64,000 nt of DNA from Lamellibrachia satsuma. Lineage: Eukaryota > Annelida > Polychaeta > Sabellida > Siboglinidae. Both the position numbers and the translations under genes were made by a program. The notes beneath the pieces were generated by a model. It was not told the DNA's origin and ran no database searches. It saw nothing but the letters and a program-made list of their open reading frames with translations. This document shows positions 1 through 12,190 of this stretch, one piece after another (positions within the stretch are counted from its first letter, which is position 1; every line of letters begins with the position of its first letter). The stretch lies in contig BSQZ01000014.1 in the NCBI GenBank assembly GCA_033239005.1, forward strand, positions 4,043,501 to 4,107,500, written 5' to 3'.

Positions 1-106
1 ACTACACTGTCCAATGGATTGGAGGGCCTTTCAGTTGATTTGGACACGCTTCTACGTTTTTATTAACATTAAATATTATGAAGACAGTCAAGGTAGGTGA
101 ACTTAC

Positions 107-169
107 CCATTCAGGAAACTTGCATATAGCCTTAGGATTACTTTTGTAGTTGATGGCAGCGGCACAAGC
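107..169 (-). CDS. CUL2: Cullin-2, coding exon 11 (last in window)
   Basis: A 63-base, phase-0 exon between CCCAATTCCAG (AG at 171-170) and GTAAGT (106-101). Translation ACAAAINYKSNPKAICKFPE plus W, corresponding to CUL2 [20 protein letters not shown]. Nothing between base 1 and 100 looks like the following exon, so the rest of CUL2 is outside the window. Confidence 0.9.
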
Positions 170-268
170 CTGGAATTGGGAAACAACGTTAAAACGTTTC
201 AACAGACAACGTGCAAACTGAGCTATCATTATTAAAAAAAAATTTTTTTTTTGCTCTCTAGAAACTGA

Positions 269-360
269 ATGACTGCACCATCAACAATACTAGAGACACC
301 ATCAACAATACTAGAGACAACATCAACAATACTAGAGACACCATCAACAATACTAGAGAT
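269..360. repeat. 21-bp minisatellite, about 4 copies, CUL2 intron
   Basis: Four copies of a unit ATCAACAATACTAGAGACACC with one or two substitutions, in the intron between exons 10 and 11. A 77-codon open frame across it is an artefact of a unit length divisible by three. Confidence 0.85.
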
Positions 361-753
361 GCCTCACATACAAGCTTACAGCACAAGAAAATTTATGTCA
401 ACACGAAATGTTTTTATCGTGCAAAAGAAACTTTGTGGACGAAGTGTAACTTATACAATTCAGCAATGTGTTCCACTCGACGTCACATTGGTAAAAATGT
501 GATCCTTTTAAAATCATAGTCGGTGGAGACCAAGGAGACCTAACTTCGCACTTGCACTAATTGTCAATGTATATGTCTTCGTTTTGGTGCCCAGTATTGT
601 GGGAACAAACATGTATTCCGGTTAAGCTATTTATTTTATACATAAATTTTGCTCTATTTTATCTGTATGATAGCTGAGTTATTAACAAAGTGGACTGTAA
701 TTACTCCATACTGATGTAATGGTAACAGTAACAGCAACGTGCGAGACGGGTAC

Positions 754-861
754 CTTGTCCAGAGCTCCAGCGAACTGTTTGTCTCCATTAAACACAATCT
801 GTATAAGTTCCAGGTACTTCATGTGTATCTCCAGCATTGACTCAACAAACTGCACAGGTAC
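754..861 (-). CDS. CUL2: Cullin-2, coding exon 10
   Basis: Acceptor TTACGGCAG at 862. Translation VPVQFVESMLEIHMKYLELI then QIVFNGDKQFAGALDK matches CUL2 PTLFVESVLEVHGKF...LNGDQHFMSALDK. The donor is GACAAG then GTACCC at 753, a weak but GT-type site, phase 0 at both ends. Confidence 0.92.
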
Positions 862-1349
862 CTGCCGTAAGACAATACACAGAAACAATGTTACCAGGTC
901 ACTTTTATTCTTGAAAAGTTACAAAGTTACATAACTTGCTGATGTCTTTGCACTGGAGAAAAAAAGAGCGGTGAAGTTTGTGAATGATTTTGTTTAATTC
1001 TGGTTTTTACCACGTGTGAAACATGCCATGGCAACACTCACATGGCAACAATCACCATGGCAACAATCACCTATTGCGAATCAGGTTCCTTGATGTTCAA
1101 ATCTGTAGTGTGTGAAAAGTAATATGCATGGACTGTTTATAGGAGAATGCGTAGTTTTGCTAAAAATCATCAAAAGAAGTGACTTTGATCATTAGATCGG
1201 GTAACCTGTGAAAGTGTAGATAGCATTATGCCATAGTATGTAAACACCCACCACTTTTTCCATTTGTCGGTCAAATGTTGACCAGACCCAGTAAAAAATA
1301 ATTTAATAGTCTTTCTGATGAGTTCATCAAAAGTAAATAACATATTTGC

Positions 1350-1633
1350 ACAAATGAGGTAATTACAGTTGAAACTAGGTAGGCTTGAATTGTCAGGAAA
1401 TGAATCACAAATGAGGTAATTACAGTTGAAACTAGGTAGGCTTGAATTGTCAGGAAATGAATCACAAATGAGGTAATTACAGTTGAAACTAGGTAGGCTT
1501 GAATTGTCAGGAAATGAATCACAAATGAGGTAATTACAGTTGAAACTAGGTAGGCTTGAATTGTCAGGAAATGAATCACAAATGAGGTAATTACAGTTGA
1601 AACTAGGTAGGCTTGAATTGTCAGGAAATGAAT
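1350..1633. repeat. 57-bp tandem array, about 5 copies, CUL2 intron
   Basis: Almost perfect 57-base units starting CACAAATGAGGTAATTACAG and ending with GTCAGGAAATGAAT. Since 57 is a multiple of three, the minus strand stays open through the array; there is no protein match. The near identity of copies points to recent amplification. Confidence 0.92.
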
Positions 1634-1693
1634 CTGAAATGAGACAACCGAAAAAATCTAATTGGGGAGGAAGTCTTAAATGACGTCACTTAC

Positions 1694-1818
1694 ACTCTGT
1701 CCTTGTAGTGAGATGACCAACTCAAGGCCAACCTGTTTAATATGCTCCTCAACTTCACTAACAAGTACGCCCAGGCCGTTCTGTATGGGACTCAGCAGTC
1801 TGTACATATTACGCAGGT
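1694..1818 (-). CDS. CUL2: Cullin-2, coding exon 9
   Basis: Acceptor TGTCTTGCAG at 1819. Translation (D)LRNMYRLLSPIQNGLGVLV then SEVEEHIKQVGLELVISLQG and QS, matching CUL2 DMANMYVLLRAVSTGL...HIHDEGL. The donor is AGT then GTAAGT at 1693, phase 0. A 57-bp tandem array begins about 60 bases into the following intron. Confidence 0.92.
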
Positions 1819-2059
1819 CTGCAAGACAACACACAACATGTTGACTGAGCAGAAACACAGAGGTGCCATCTGGGGGGAGAAATTGTAACTGTTAAACAGA
1901 AATTGCTTCAAAAAAGCTTGTGGCTGGCTCCACAAATGTTGCTATCAATACACATGTTACATGTGTATTTTTACGAGACAATGCTAGAAATACAAAAGGT
2001 CTTTATGAACAATAGCAAGTAAGTGGGAATTTCAGTGTTACATTGTAGTACATAGTAGT

Positions 2060-2130
2060 CCTATTAGTCAGTATTTACAGTTCTATTAGTCAGTATTTAC
2101 AGTTCTATTAGTCAGTATTTATAGTATTTT
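2060..2130. repeat. About 20-bp tandem repeat, 3-4 copies
   Basis: Repeats of TCTATTAGTCAGTATTTACAG followed by an AATAAAGTTTG(TTA)n segment to 2208. That tail resembles the 3' end of a LINE or SINE but carries no coding trace. Confidence 0.7.
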
Positions 2131-2334
2131 AGTCATGTGTAAACAGTCCTGAACAGGGTCTTAATTTGTATATAAGTGTATAAATAAAGTTTGTTATTAT
2201 TATTATTATGAAGACTATAAAATTGCTCAAATAAGTGAACTTTTGTAGACCTGTTCATTCTCCATGAGACTAGACCCAGTTTAAGTTTAGAACAGGCAAT
2301 ATTCATACTTCAATACACACAAAAAGTTAAAGGT

Positions 2335-2578
2335 ACATTCTTATATAGAGCGGTATCCAGTCATTAGGATTGTTCAAAGCACTTCTCTGGGAAGCATTCA
2401 GCCACACTGTAATTATTTTGTGAAGACTATTCGCTGAAATACTACCTCAGCTGAGTGAACTGTGGCAACGTAGGATGAATGAAATTACAACAGTTTTGAA
2501 ACAGCAGCAAAAGGATTCGAACCCGGGCTTAATCGAATGAGAGTCCAATGTTCTAACCGCTGAGCCACAGCGCCCCAC
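2335..2578 (-). repeat. tRNA-derived SINE, family A
   Basis: Read on the minus strand from 2578, the head resembles a tRNA: an A-box-like TGGCTCAGCGGTTAGA and a clean B-box GGGTTCGAATCC about 35 bases later. The body contains GCCACACTG...CTTCCCAGAGAAG and the 3' part TTTGAACAATCCTAATGACTGG followed by CTATATAAGAAT. The same body recurs at 4845-5030 and 38537-38727, which supports an interspersed SINE. No 3' CCA or intact cloverleaf was confirmed, so I do not call a tRNA gene. Confidence 0.75.
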
Positions 2579-2763
2579 GTGGTTGCTGGAACCTGCCATT
2601 TCCCTTGCAAACTACCTCAATAACCCAATTCACCCAACTAATCTACCCCTTCCAATTCCAAAGAAGGCAACAGAAACACGCATTGCCCCAACTTTACACA
2701 CTCTTCCCTCTAACTCAATTTACCCCATCCTACCCCCTAACCCTTCACTACCCCTCTACGTAC

Positions 2764-2926
2764 CCTGTCGCTTCTCCTTCTGCACCATCTCGCGACACTC
2801 CCCGTGCAGGAACTGTAGGTGGTCAGCCATCATTCTCTGTTCACACTCTCGCTTCACCTTGCTGTAGGAGCTCGGGTGGAGGAACTTACGACTGCGCAGG
2901 TCTTCCTCGTTCAACTTCTGGATCAC
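2764..2926 (-). CDS. CUL2: Cullin-2, coding exon 8
   Basis: Acceptor GTCTACAG at 2927. Translation VIQKLNEEDLRSRKFLHPSS, then YSKVKRECEQRMMADHLQFL, then HGECREMVQKEKRQ plus G. This is the most conserved stretch seen here; LHPSSYxKVxxECEQRMxADHLQFLH is a signature of CUL2-type cullins. The donor is CAGG then GTACGT at 2763, phase 1, completed by exon 9 to Asp. Confidence 0.95.
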
Positions 2927-3598
2927 CTGTAGACGACACCACAGGTCACAATATAATTCATGCGTGCGTGCGTGCGTGCCTACTTATAAGCACCAATTTA
3001 GTGTATATAACTACTGATCTACTGATGAATGAAATGTGTGAAAAAGTAAAACAATAAATCTTTAAACATTTGACAACTAGGAAGTTACACTATTTATAGT
3101 TCAGTAATTTTGTTAATTACACCTTGTTTATAACAATGTAACTGTAGCTTTTTGATGACGTATAATTGTAATAGGCCATTGTCAATCTTATCTCTAGCAG
3201 GGATTTAAACTGTACAAACAATTAGTTTTGCAATGACAGGACTAGATCATCATTATTATCTATCACACCCCTATGTAGATCGATCAGATCCTGATCCTGC
3301 TGGAATACTAGTTTTTTGAGTTGAAGTGCTGACTCATCTTACAGGTTTTTCATAAATATTGTGGAAGACATGTATGACGTGTAGGATTTATCTTAAGTGT
3401 GATTCATGTGCCAGAATTGTGCACACTAAGTCTTTTGAGAGTAACAATATATACTTTGTTGCTACGTTATTTTTCACCTATTTCCAAAAATACTCACAAA
3501 TTCCATAACTTTATCTAGTACAGACCCTAGTGTGAACCTTTGATCCCTAAACAAGTTCCACTATGTTATGAACTTGCCCAAACAGAAGGTAAACTAGC

Positions 3599-3709
3599 CT
3601 TTTCCATGTACTCTGAGCATGTGCAGACATCGAGCAGCTTCAGCGCCTCCTGGTGGTAATATCTGCCAGTTTCTTGAAGAAAGGTCGTCTCGAACAAATC
3701 TTCATATAA
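3599..3709 (-). CDS. CUL2: Cullin-2, coding exon 7, followed by a GC donor
   Basis: Reads LYEDLFETTFLQETGRYYHQ then EALKLLDVCTCSEYMEK, aligned with CUL2 FYQEIFESPFLTETGEYY...SQYMEK. The acceptor TCATTACAG (AG at 3711-3710) is the exon-proximal member of three tandem copies. After the last AAG the intron begins GCTAGT (GC at 3598-3597). The nearest GT, three bases further on, gives a phase that does not fit exon 8, so a second GC-AG intron is the best reading. Confidence 0.88.
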
Positions 3710-3790
3710 CTGTAATGATATTAGAAGTCTTCTTATAACTGTAATGATATTACACATCTTCATACAACTGTAATGATTGTACAATTTTTA
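3709..3790 (-). repeat. 29-bp tandem repeat spanning the exon 7 acceptor
   Basis: On the minus strand AATATCATTACAGTTATA(T/A)GAAGA occurs in three copies, giving AG acceptors just before 3767, 3738 and 3709. The first two, if used, read into stop codons (TAA) within a few codons; only the third, next to the exon, is open. Degraded copies continue to about 3860. Confidence 0.75.
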
Positions 3791-3885
3791 TATAACTGTA
3801 CTGAGTTTATAAGTCTTCATAATTCATTTAATGATTTTAAGTCTTAATATAACTGTAATGATATCAATTGTCATAGCTGAAGATA

Positions 3886-4215
3886 TCAATGATGTAGTTA
3901 AACAATATTAACATTATTACTGATGTAGCTAAACAATGTTAACATTATTACTGATGTACCAAACAATTTTAAAATTATTACTGGTGGAGCTAAACAATGT
4001 TAACATTATTACTGGTGTAGCTAAACAATGTTAACATTATTACTGATGTAGCTAAACAATGTTAACATTATCACTGGTGTAGCTAAACAATGTTAGCATT
4101 ATCACTGGTGTAGGTAAACAATGATAATATTATTACTGATGTAGCTAAACAATATTAACATTATTACTGATGTAGCTAAACAATGTTAACATTATTACTA
4201 GTGTAACTAAACAAT
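3886..4215. repeat. 31-bp array, about 11 copies, CUL2 intron
   Basis: Divergent copies of CTGATGTAGCTAAACAATGTT plus AACATTATTA. Variation between copies (GATG/GGTG, TTAACA/TTAGCA) suggests an older array than the 57-bp one. Confidence 0.85.
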
Positions 4216-4428
4216 GGCATCAGGGACGCAGTAAAATACACACAAGGTAATATTACACCTGCAACAACAATTACATAAACTAAATGATGACATAAATGAT
4301 GACATATATATTGCAATTAGAAGTCATATTAATGATGTAGCTAAAAAAAATCAATGTAATACAATTATATTGCATAGACTAACCAATCTTACCAAGACCC
4401 GAACAACAATGCTTGATATAACACCCAC

Positions 4429-4525
4429 CTTAAGTGGTGCCTGTTTCTTGTATTCCTCAACAGTCACGAGGGAGTTGATAACCCCATGTAGCACCCCATA
4501 GTTGACTGTCTGTCCGCAGTGGTCT
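4429..4525 (-). CDS. CUL2: Cullin-2, coding exon 6
   Basis: Acceptor TTGTTCAG at 4526. Translation DHCGQTVNYGVLHGVINSL then VTVEEYKKQAPLK matches CUL2 KVIHGVINSFVHVEQYKKK. The donor is AAG then GTGGGT at 4428. The next intron carries the 31-bp array at 3886-4215. Confidence 0.92.
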
Positions 4526-4844
4526 CTGAACAATGACAGACCATTTGTAAAGAACTGTAGACCACTGTTAACACAACCTACTGGGTTGTAAACAGTGACA
4601 GAGTGTCTGCAAAGAACTGTACATTACGGACTACTACAGTACAGGGGCACATTTTTGGCCAGACACAAAATATCATGTTTCGGTGAAGCAGACATAATTT
4701 TGGGTATTTAGGCGTCAGTTGCTCAGTTGAGGTGATTACGCTATCTAAAATGATTTGCAAATTTTTTACATCCGTGTCAAATATTACCACCACCACAAAG
4801 TTACAATGGGAGCCAGTCTGTAAGACCATTCAAAAAGCTTAACA

Positions 4845-5030
4845 CTTCACCCCCTGGCAGCCATGTTCATTCAAATGCCAACTTGGCTTATCTGGGAAGC
4901 AATCAGCCACACTGCAATTACTGCACAAAGATTATTCAAGTGAACTGAGGAACATAGAATGAAGAAAACTGCCCAAGAGAATTCGGTGCTCTCGACTGAT
5001 AGCGAGACATTCTAACCACTGGGCTAGTTA
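4845..5030 (-). repeat. SINE family A, degenerate copy
   Basis: Shares CTGGGAAGCAATCAGCCACA, CTGCAATTACTGCACAAAG and a decayed head (TTCTAACCACTGGGC) with the copy at 2335-2578. The B-box is no longer recognisable. It lies in the CUL2 intron immediately downstream of exon 5. Confidence 0.65.
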
Positions 5031-5040
5031 GTAAGAGTAC

Positions 5041-5123
5041 CTGTGGATCTCCTGCAGTATGAGTCTCTGGAGTGTGTCCTTGAGCAACATTATCATGAGT
5101 CGCTTCCACGTGTCCAGAGCCAA
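5041..5123 (-). CDS. CUL2: Cullin-2, coding exon 5
   Basis: Acceptor CTTGTAG at 5124; translation LALDTWKRLMIMLLKDTLQ then RLILQEIH plus AG, aligned with CUL2 LALDMWRKLMVEPLQ. The donor is GTACTC at 5040, phase 2, joined to exon 6 to give Arg. A degenerate SINE lies just downstream on the same strand (about 4845-5030). Confidence 0.9.
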
Positions 5124-5814
5124 CTACAAGAGGGAATGTTCCTTAAGGCATCGTGTAAATATCTTCACTATACAGAGGATTTGTAATGAGGAAGAAAACA
5201 ACAGCTGAATCCTGAAACAGGTTTCTGTGGTGAACAATTTACGATTATCGTACTCTCAATAGTATACTAATGTGAAAGAAAAGTCATGGTTTTGGGGCTC
5301 TGCACCTAAGAGATAATAAAAACTAACCACGTGCAACTAAAATCAAGAATATCATGCCAGTGATTTACTCAGAATGTGTTCTAAAAGTTGGAGAATCCGG
5401 GTTGTTAACCAGCGTGATCAATAAGTGTAGGCACAGTTCTATGAAATTGGGGTGACCTAGACTATAATTTATTATTACTAAAGTGACATATTAAGGGAGG
5501 CCGGCATACACAGAACACAGTCTAAAACAAACGTGTTATTTTGCCAGGAAGAAGACTAGTTTAGTAAACAAAGGCCAAAGTTGAGTTTGGACACAAATAG
5601 CCATATCCTATTGGCAAGAATAGGTGTATACGAATATATTTTCATTTGGTGAGCAAATATTGCCAGAATACCACACTACTGATGTAGTGTTATCTAACAG
5701 TATGGCATGGCTCATGAAATTAAAATATGTGTTCAACAAGGTTTTTCTTGTAAACCATTGACATGATATTCTTAGTTGTAGTTACACATGGTTATGTTTC
5801 GGTAACTCTTACAG

Positions 5815-6015
5815 GTGCATAGGCCGAAAACCATCACTTTTGTTTCCCTTTTAAGCATCTCTCCTCAATTTGGCTTTTCAGGTAGTTTCATTTCAGACAC
5901 TTTTTCAAAAAACTTAAATCTACCTAGTATCCACTATGACATGCCAGCTCGTTTGTGCAATATTTCTTATTTAGTTTTGGTGAAATCATCTGACAAACTA
6001 TTTAATAATTTTTTA
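5815..6015. repeat. Interspersed repeat, copy 1 (family C)
   Basis: A segment with AAATCTACCTAGTATCCACT, GCTCGTTTGTGCAA and GTGAAATCATCTGACAAACT is shared with 8210-8480 (same strand) and with 27320-27620 (opposite strand). Its start (AGGTGCATAGGCCGAAAACC) also resembles 44660-44690. It is probably a non-autonomous DNA transposon; the ends are not fixed. Confidence 0.6.
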
Positions 6016-6352
6016 CATGGTCTAGAGAAAATGACAAAAGTGGATCTACTCAATACTATAACAGATGGCTATTCACATCTTCACAAGATATGACCAAAGT
6101 CAAGATGATAATAGTCCATTCTTTTGATGAATTTAACAAACGTATCCATTCTTTTATTACGTCATCTGCACATAATACTTAAAGTACTCAGACATAATAC
6201 TTAAACTATTTAGACACTACAGATATGAGCATCAACAAATCTGATTTTAACCCATTAATGTATGTATACTAAGCGCTCTTGGTGGACAGATATACATCGA
6301 CATATAAATTAACTTATTATTATTGTAACATCTGCTCTCCACAAGGACTCAC

Positions 6353-6490
6353 CTCTCCTATCTCGAGCATCTGCTCTCCACAAGGACTCACCTCTCCTAT
6401 CTCGAGTATCTGCTCTCCACAAGGACTCACCTCTCCTATCTCGAGCATCTGTTCTCCACAAGGACTCACCTCTCCTATCTCGAGCATCTG
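6353..6490 (-). repeat. 39-bp tandem repeat carrying four splice donors
   Basis: The unit covers the last 18-20 bases of CUL2 exon 4, the donor GTGAGT and the first 15 or so intron bases. Four donors lie at 39-base spacing. Read through, each unit encodes VSPCGEQ(M/I)LEIGE, with one M-to-I change and one synonymous change between copies. Confidence 0.92.
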
Positions 6491-6575
6491 CTCCATGTGA
6501 TCAAAGCCGAAGCCGCCGTAGTTGAGGTCTGCCTCGCTGTACTTCTGTTTCTTGATGAACTGGGCATTGAGATAG
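6470..6575 (-). CDS. CUL2: Cullin-2, coding exon 4, with tandem donor sites
   Basis: After TGCTGTAG the exon reads YLNAQFIKKQKYSEADLNYG and ends GFGFDHMEQMLEIGE, matching CUL2 YLNTQFIKKNK...MEIGE. The donor GAG then GTGAGT at 6469 is the first of four nearly identical donors spaced exactly 39 bases apart, with exon ends at 6470, 6431, 6392 and 6353. The conserved protein boundary (EIGE then LALD) favours the first. Use of a later donor would insert 13, 26 or 39 residues without a stop. Confidence 0.92.
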
Positions 6576-6600
6576 CTACAGCAGAGAACAGTTGCAACCT

Positions 6601-7135
6601 GAAGGGCAGGACAGGTTGTGTAATATCAATGATAACGCATACATGACAGGTTGTGTAATATCAATGATAACGCATACAGGACAGGTTGTGTAATATCAAT
6701 GATAACGCATACAGGACAGGTTGTGTAATATCAATGATAACGCATACAGGACAGGTTGTGTAATATCAATGATAACGCATACAGGACAGGTTGTGTAATA
6801 TCAATGATAACGCATACAGGACAGGTTGTGTAATATCAATGATAACGCATACAGGACAGGTTGTGTAATATGATAACGCATACAGGACAGGTTGTGTAAT
6901 ATCAATGATAACGCATACAGGACAGGTTGTGTAATATCAATGATAACGCATACAGGACAGGTTGTGTAATATCAATGATAACGCATACAGGACAGGTTGT
7001 GTAATATCAATGATAACGCATACAGGACAGGTTGTGTAATATCAATGATAACGCATACAGGACAGGTTGTGTAATATCAATGATAACGCATACAGGACAG
7101 GTTGTGTAATATCAATGATAACGCATACAGTGAAA
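6601..7135. repeat. 35-bp minisatellite, about 15 copies, CUL2 intron
   Basis: Near-perfect units of CAGGACAGGTTGTGTAATAT plus CAATGATAACGCATA. One copy near 6865 has lost four bases. The array ends about 25 bases upstream of the exon 4 acceptor, so the branch point must lie in or beside it. Confidence 0.95.
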
Positions 7136-7668
7136 GTGGTGTATTTCAATATAACCCATGTCTAATATTTCTCATTTCCATCGGTGTATTCATGGGGGTG
7201 GGTGAGAGCAGTCCCACCAATGACGTCAGCTGTGCACCGGGCAGGACTGGTATGTTTGACACCCTCTGTGACCCTTATTTGCACTGGGTGACATATTTTG
7301 CCCCCAATAAAAGATCCTGGATATGCCCAGACAATATCTGTTTTACTTTAACTGCATCTTTAACATGATGTGAAGAACAACTGATATTTCATAATCTTAA
7401 TACATAAGATTAATCTGACAACAACAGTCACAATTTCCAAACGTTATTGTGAAATCAGTAACGGCATCCTTAACCCATTCTGTTCCAAGTCTATGCATGG
7501 CAATGTAACGGCGGAAAGACAGTCGAACTAATTCCAAGCAGACTCTTCCTACAACAGCCAACTGCTGCATCATCTAACGTGGTCTGAGATTTATGCAGTC
7601 TCCCCACGAAGCCGTGTGTGTGTGCGTGCATGTGCGTGCGTGTGCATGCCGCCAGAGGTGACACTTGC

Positions 7669-7766
7669 CCATAGAGCTGGTTGAGGTAAGTCGACCCCTT
7701 GCTGAACTGTTGCCAGTTTCTGTGGTAGCACGTCAGTAGGTTCTCCTCGCCCCCTCCCAGCAGCTC
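7669..7766 (-). CDS. CUL2: Cullin-2, coding exon 3, followed by a GC donor
   Basis: Starts after CCCCGTACAG and reads ELLGGGEENLLTCYHRNW, then QQFSKGSTYLNQLY plus GG. It corresponds to the CUL2 segment containing the YHRYW and YSKGADY motifs. The exon stops at CTCTATGG before GCAAGT (GC at 7668-7667). No GT donor gives the right phase; the GC donor joined to exon 4 restores a Gly codon and the conserved LYxYLN junction. The intron contains a (GCGT)-rich microsatellite near 7616-7650 and the 35-bp array at 6601-7135. Confidence 0.9.
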
Positions 7767-8209
7767 CTGTACGGGGAACAAAAGGAATAAATAACTTCAA
7801 GAATGACATTAATGAAGTGACTGACTAAATAAAATGCACGCACACATGCACGCACGCACACATGCACGCACACAATGCATACCTGACTAAAATTCATTGA
7901 CATTCAGCATCATACAATGTCTGACTAAAGTAATTTTATTTAAGTTTAGAAATTAAATGTTGAAACAACAGTAGGTTACTGTACTCGGGCAATTTTAGTC
8001 TTTTCAGGGTGTTTAAATAAATAAATTGTTTTTGGGTGCAGATATGTGACGTGTTTGTCGTTAACCATGTTGCTCCATTGGTGCTAAAGTTTTAAATGCA
8101 CTCAACCACTGTCAGTGGTGAGAGTTGTGGCAGGAACTTATGGCTTAACAAACAGTCAATATACTGTAGTGTAGATAAAAAAATGCAAAATGCAAAAAAA
8201 AACAAAACA

Positions 8210-8480
8210 CAAATCTACCTAGTATCCACTGCAACATGCTAGCTCGTTTGTGCAACTTTTGTATGTAGTTTTTTGTGAAATCACCAGACAAACTATTAAA
8301 TTAGTTAATGCTCGTTCAAGCATTTACTGAAGGGAAAATCGAAATGCTGAAAAATCACGATTTTGTTCCTTGGTGAAAATTTTTTTATTTGTCATGTAAT
8401 CGGCGAGAGGATTGAGGTCACGCCCATGATCAGCATTGACCCACACAGTGTTTATCATATTGGATATCCACTATTTTGAT
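8210..8480. repeat. Interspersed repeat, copy 2 (family C)
   Basis: Contains ATCTACCTAGTATCCACTGC, GCTCGTTTGTGCAACTTTTG, AATGCTCGTTCAAGCATTTA, GAAATGCTGAAAAATCACGA and GGATATCCACTATTTTGATC. All are found in reverse complement at 27320-27620. There is no coding capacity. Confidence 0.7.
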
Positions 8481-8885
8481 CCTTACCAGATCTAACGACT
8501 AGTCAATTCTTTTTATGATTTGAAAAAAAATAAGCACTTTTTTTATTAAATCAACTGCGGATGTTACATAAACTATTCACACACTACATATTTGGAAACC
8601 AATGAACCAGATTTGTGATAGGCTAAATCAGTTGAAGCAGTTTTAACATATTTTAACTTATTTTGGACTTATTTCAACATTGTTGTCACCTTTGGACAGG
8701 TTTTATGCTGGCATACAGGGTGTGTTAAAAATGTCTAATTTAGTTAAAATTGCTCATGTGATTCACGTAGAAATGGCATCCAGGAGAAATATGTGCTTCA
8801 TGTTTATAATACAAAAATGCTCTTTATATATTATAAAACAAGTGTCACAGTTGGACTTGAAACAAACTCACCTGGTACAAGCTCA

Positions 8886-9014
<129 letters not shown>

Positions 9015-9205
9015 TCAGAAAAAACAAACTTCCAAACTTCAATAAACACAGTAATCTTACCTAGGCATTACATTAGTAACAATTCTTAACTCAGAGATGG
9101 AGCGATTACACCACAAATGTAATCCATTACAATTACAAGTACAATTACTTAGAAATTTAGTGCATCATGTTATTATTGTCACCAGTATTATTCAGGACAA
9201 AATCA

Positions 9206-11280
<2,075 letters not shown>

Positions 11281-11715
11281 TATTAGAGAGACCTTAGTTA
11301 TGAAGAACGCCTAAAAGAATGTGGTTTAACAACCCTAGAGACAAGGAGGTTAAGATGAAATCAGATTGGAGTTTTTTAAGATATTGAATGGTCATGAAAA
11401 TATTGATAGAAATATGTTTTCGTCACTCAAGAAAGATGGTAGAACTAGAGGACATGAGGTAAAATTTGTAAAGGACCAGTGAATATTGGATATCAGGAAG
11501 TACTCGTTCTTACAGAGGACACTAAATTAATGGAACAAATTGTCTACGGATTGTGTAACTGCTAGCAGCGTGAATATGTTGAAAAACGAGGTTGACACAT
11601 ATCTCAGGAGGGCGGGTTACGCATAGATGAAAATTGTTGGACTCTCAATAAGTCAATGGCTTCCTTGTCCACTTGCTATCTGGGCCTTTGGCTTGGATGG
11701 CAAATCTTGTTAAAT
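11281..11715 (+). mobile_element. CR1-like LINE 3' fragment (decayed)
   Basis: Matches the last part of the reverse transcriptase ORF and 3'UTR of the element at 32.1-36.3 kb: GAGACCTTAGTTATGAAGAA, NGHENIDRNMF, and the terminal GATGGCAAATCTTGTTAAAT. Several stops (AAGATGA, CCAGTGA) break it. It is closer to the 32-kb subfamily (NIDRNMF, TRGHEV) than to the copies at 18.5 and 50.7 kb. Confidence 0.85.
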
Positions 11716-12140
11716 GCAATGATTATGTATAGAAACCATGCACAATGGACTACGAAACATAATAAATGTAGATCGCTGTAATGCCCAAAAAAGACTATAA
11801 ATCAAAGATACTATAGTAAATAGTTGACCAAATATCTTTGGCTTTGCTATAATTATAAATTACGTACTGGTACTGCCTGCTGGAGACCAATGGAAACACT
11901 GTTAGTCTTGTCTTTGCATTAGAAATATTTGTCAGGAGTTTAAGTTTAAACACGTGATGATCTGCATAATCTCAACATTGGTAGGGTGTGATTCAGTAAC
12001 GTAAATGATGAAACCCCAGGTATGGCCAAACTGTTCCATGAAACCACTGATATATTTATATATTATTAATGATATAAATGTAAGCTAATGTTAATGTTTT
12101 TATGCATGCTTATACATTATGGGCAATACAAATACCCTTT

Positions 12141-12190
12141 ATATATAAATGCACATCATCAGCTTTATATATCTGATGATGTGCATGATA
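12141..12190. other. Perfect 14-bp inverted repeat (hairpin)
   Basis: Arms ATGCACATCATCAG (12149-12162) and CTGATGATGTGCAT (12173-12186) with a 10-base AT loop; flanking TATA/TATA bases extend the pairing with a mismatch. It lies in non-coding DNA between CUL2 and INSIG. Confidence 0.6.

Noticed and set aside
1271..1579. 102-codon minus-strand frame with LTIQAYLVSTVITSFVIHF repeats
   Set aside because: It is a product of the 57-bp intronic tandem array in CUL2.
2505..2578. tRNA gene on the minus strand
   Set aside because: A- and B-boxes are present, but the downstream body recurs elsewhere and an intact acceptor stem was not established; a SINE head fits better.
2605..3057. 150-codon plus-strand frame
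   Set aside because: It is antisense to CUL2 exon 8, where the minus strand carries the conserved protein with correct splice sites.
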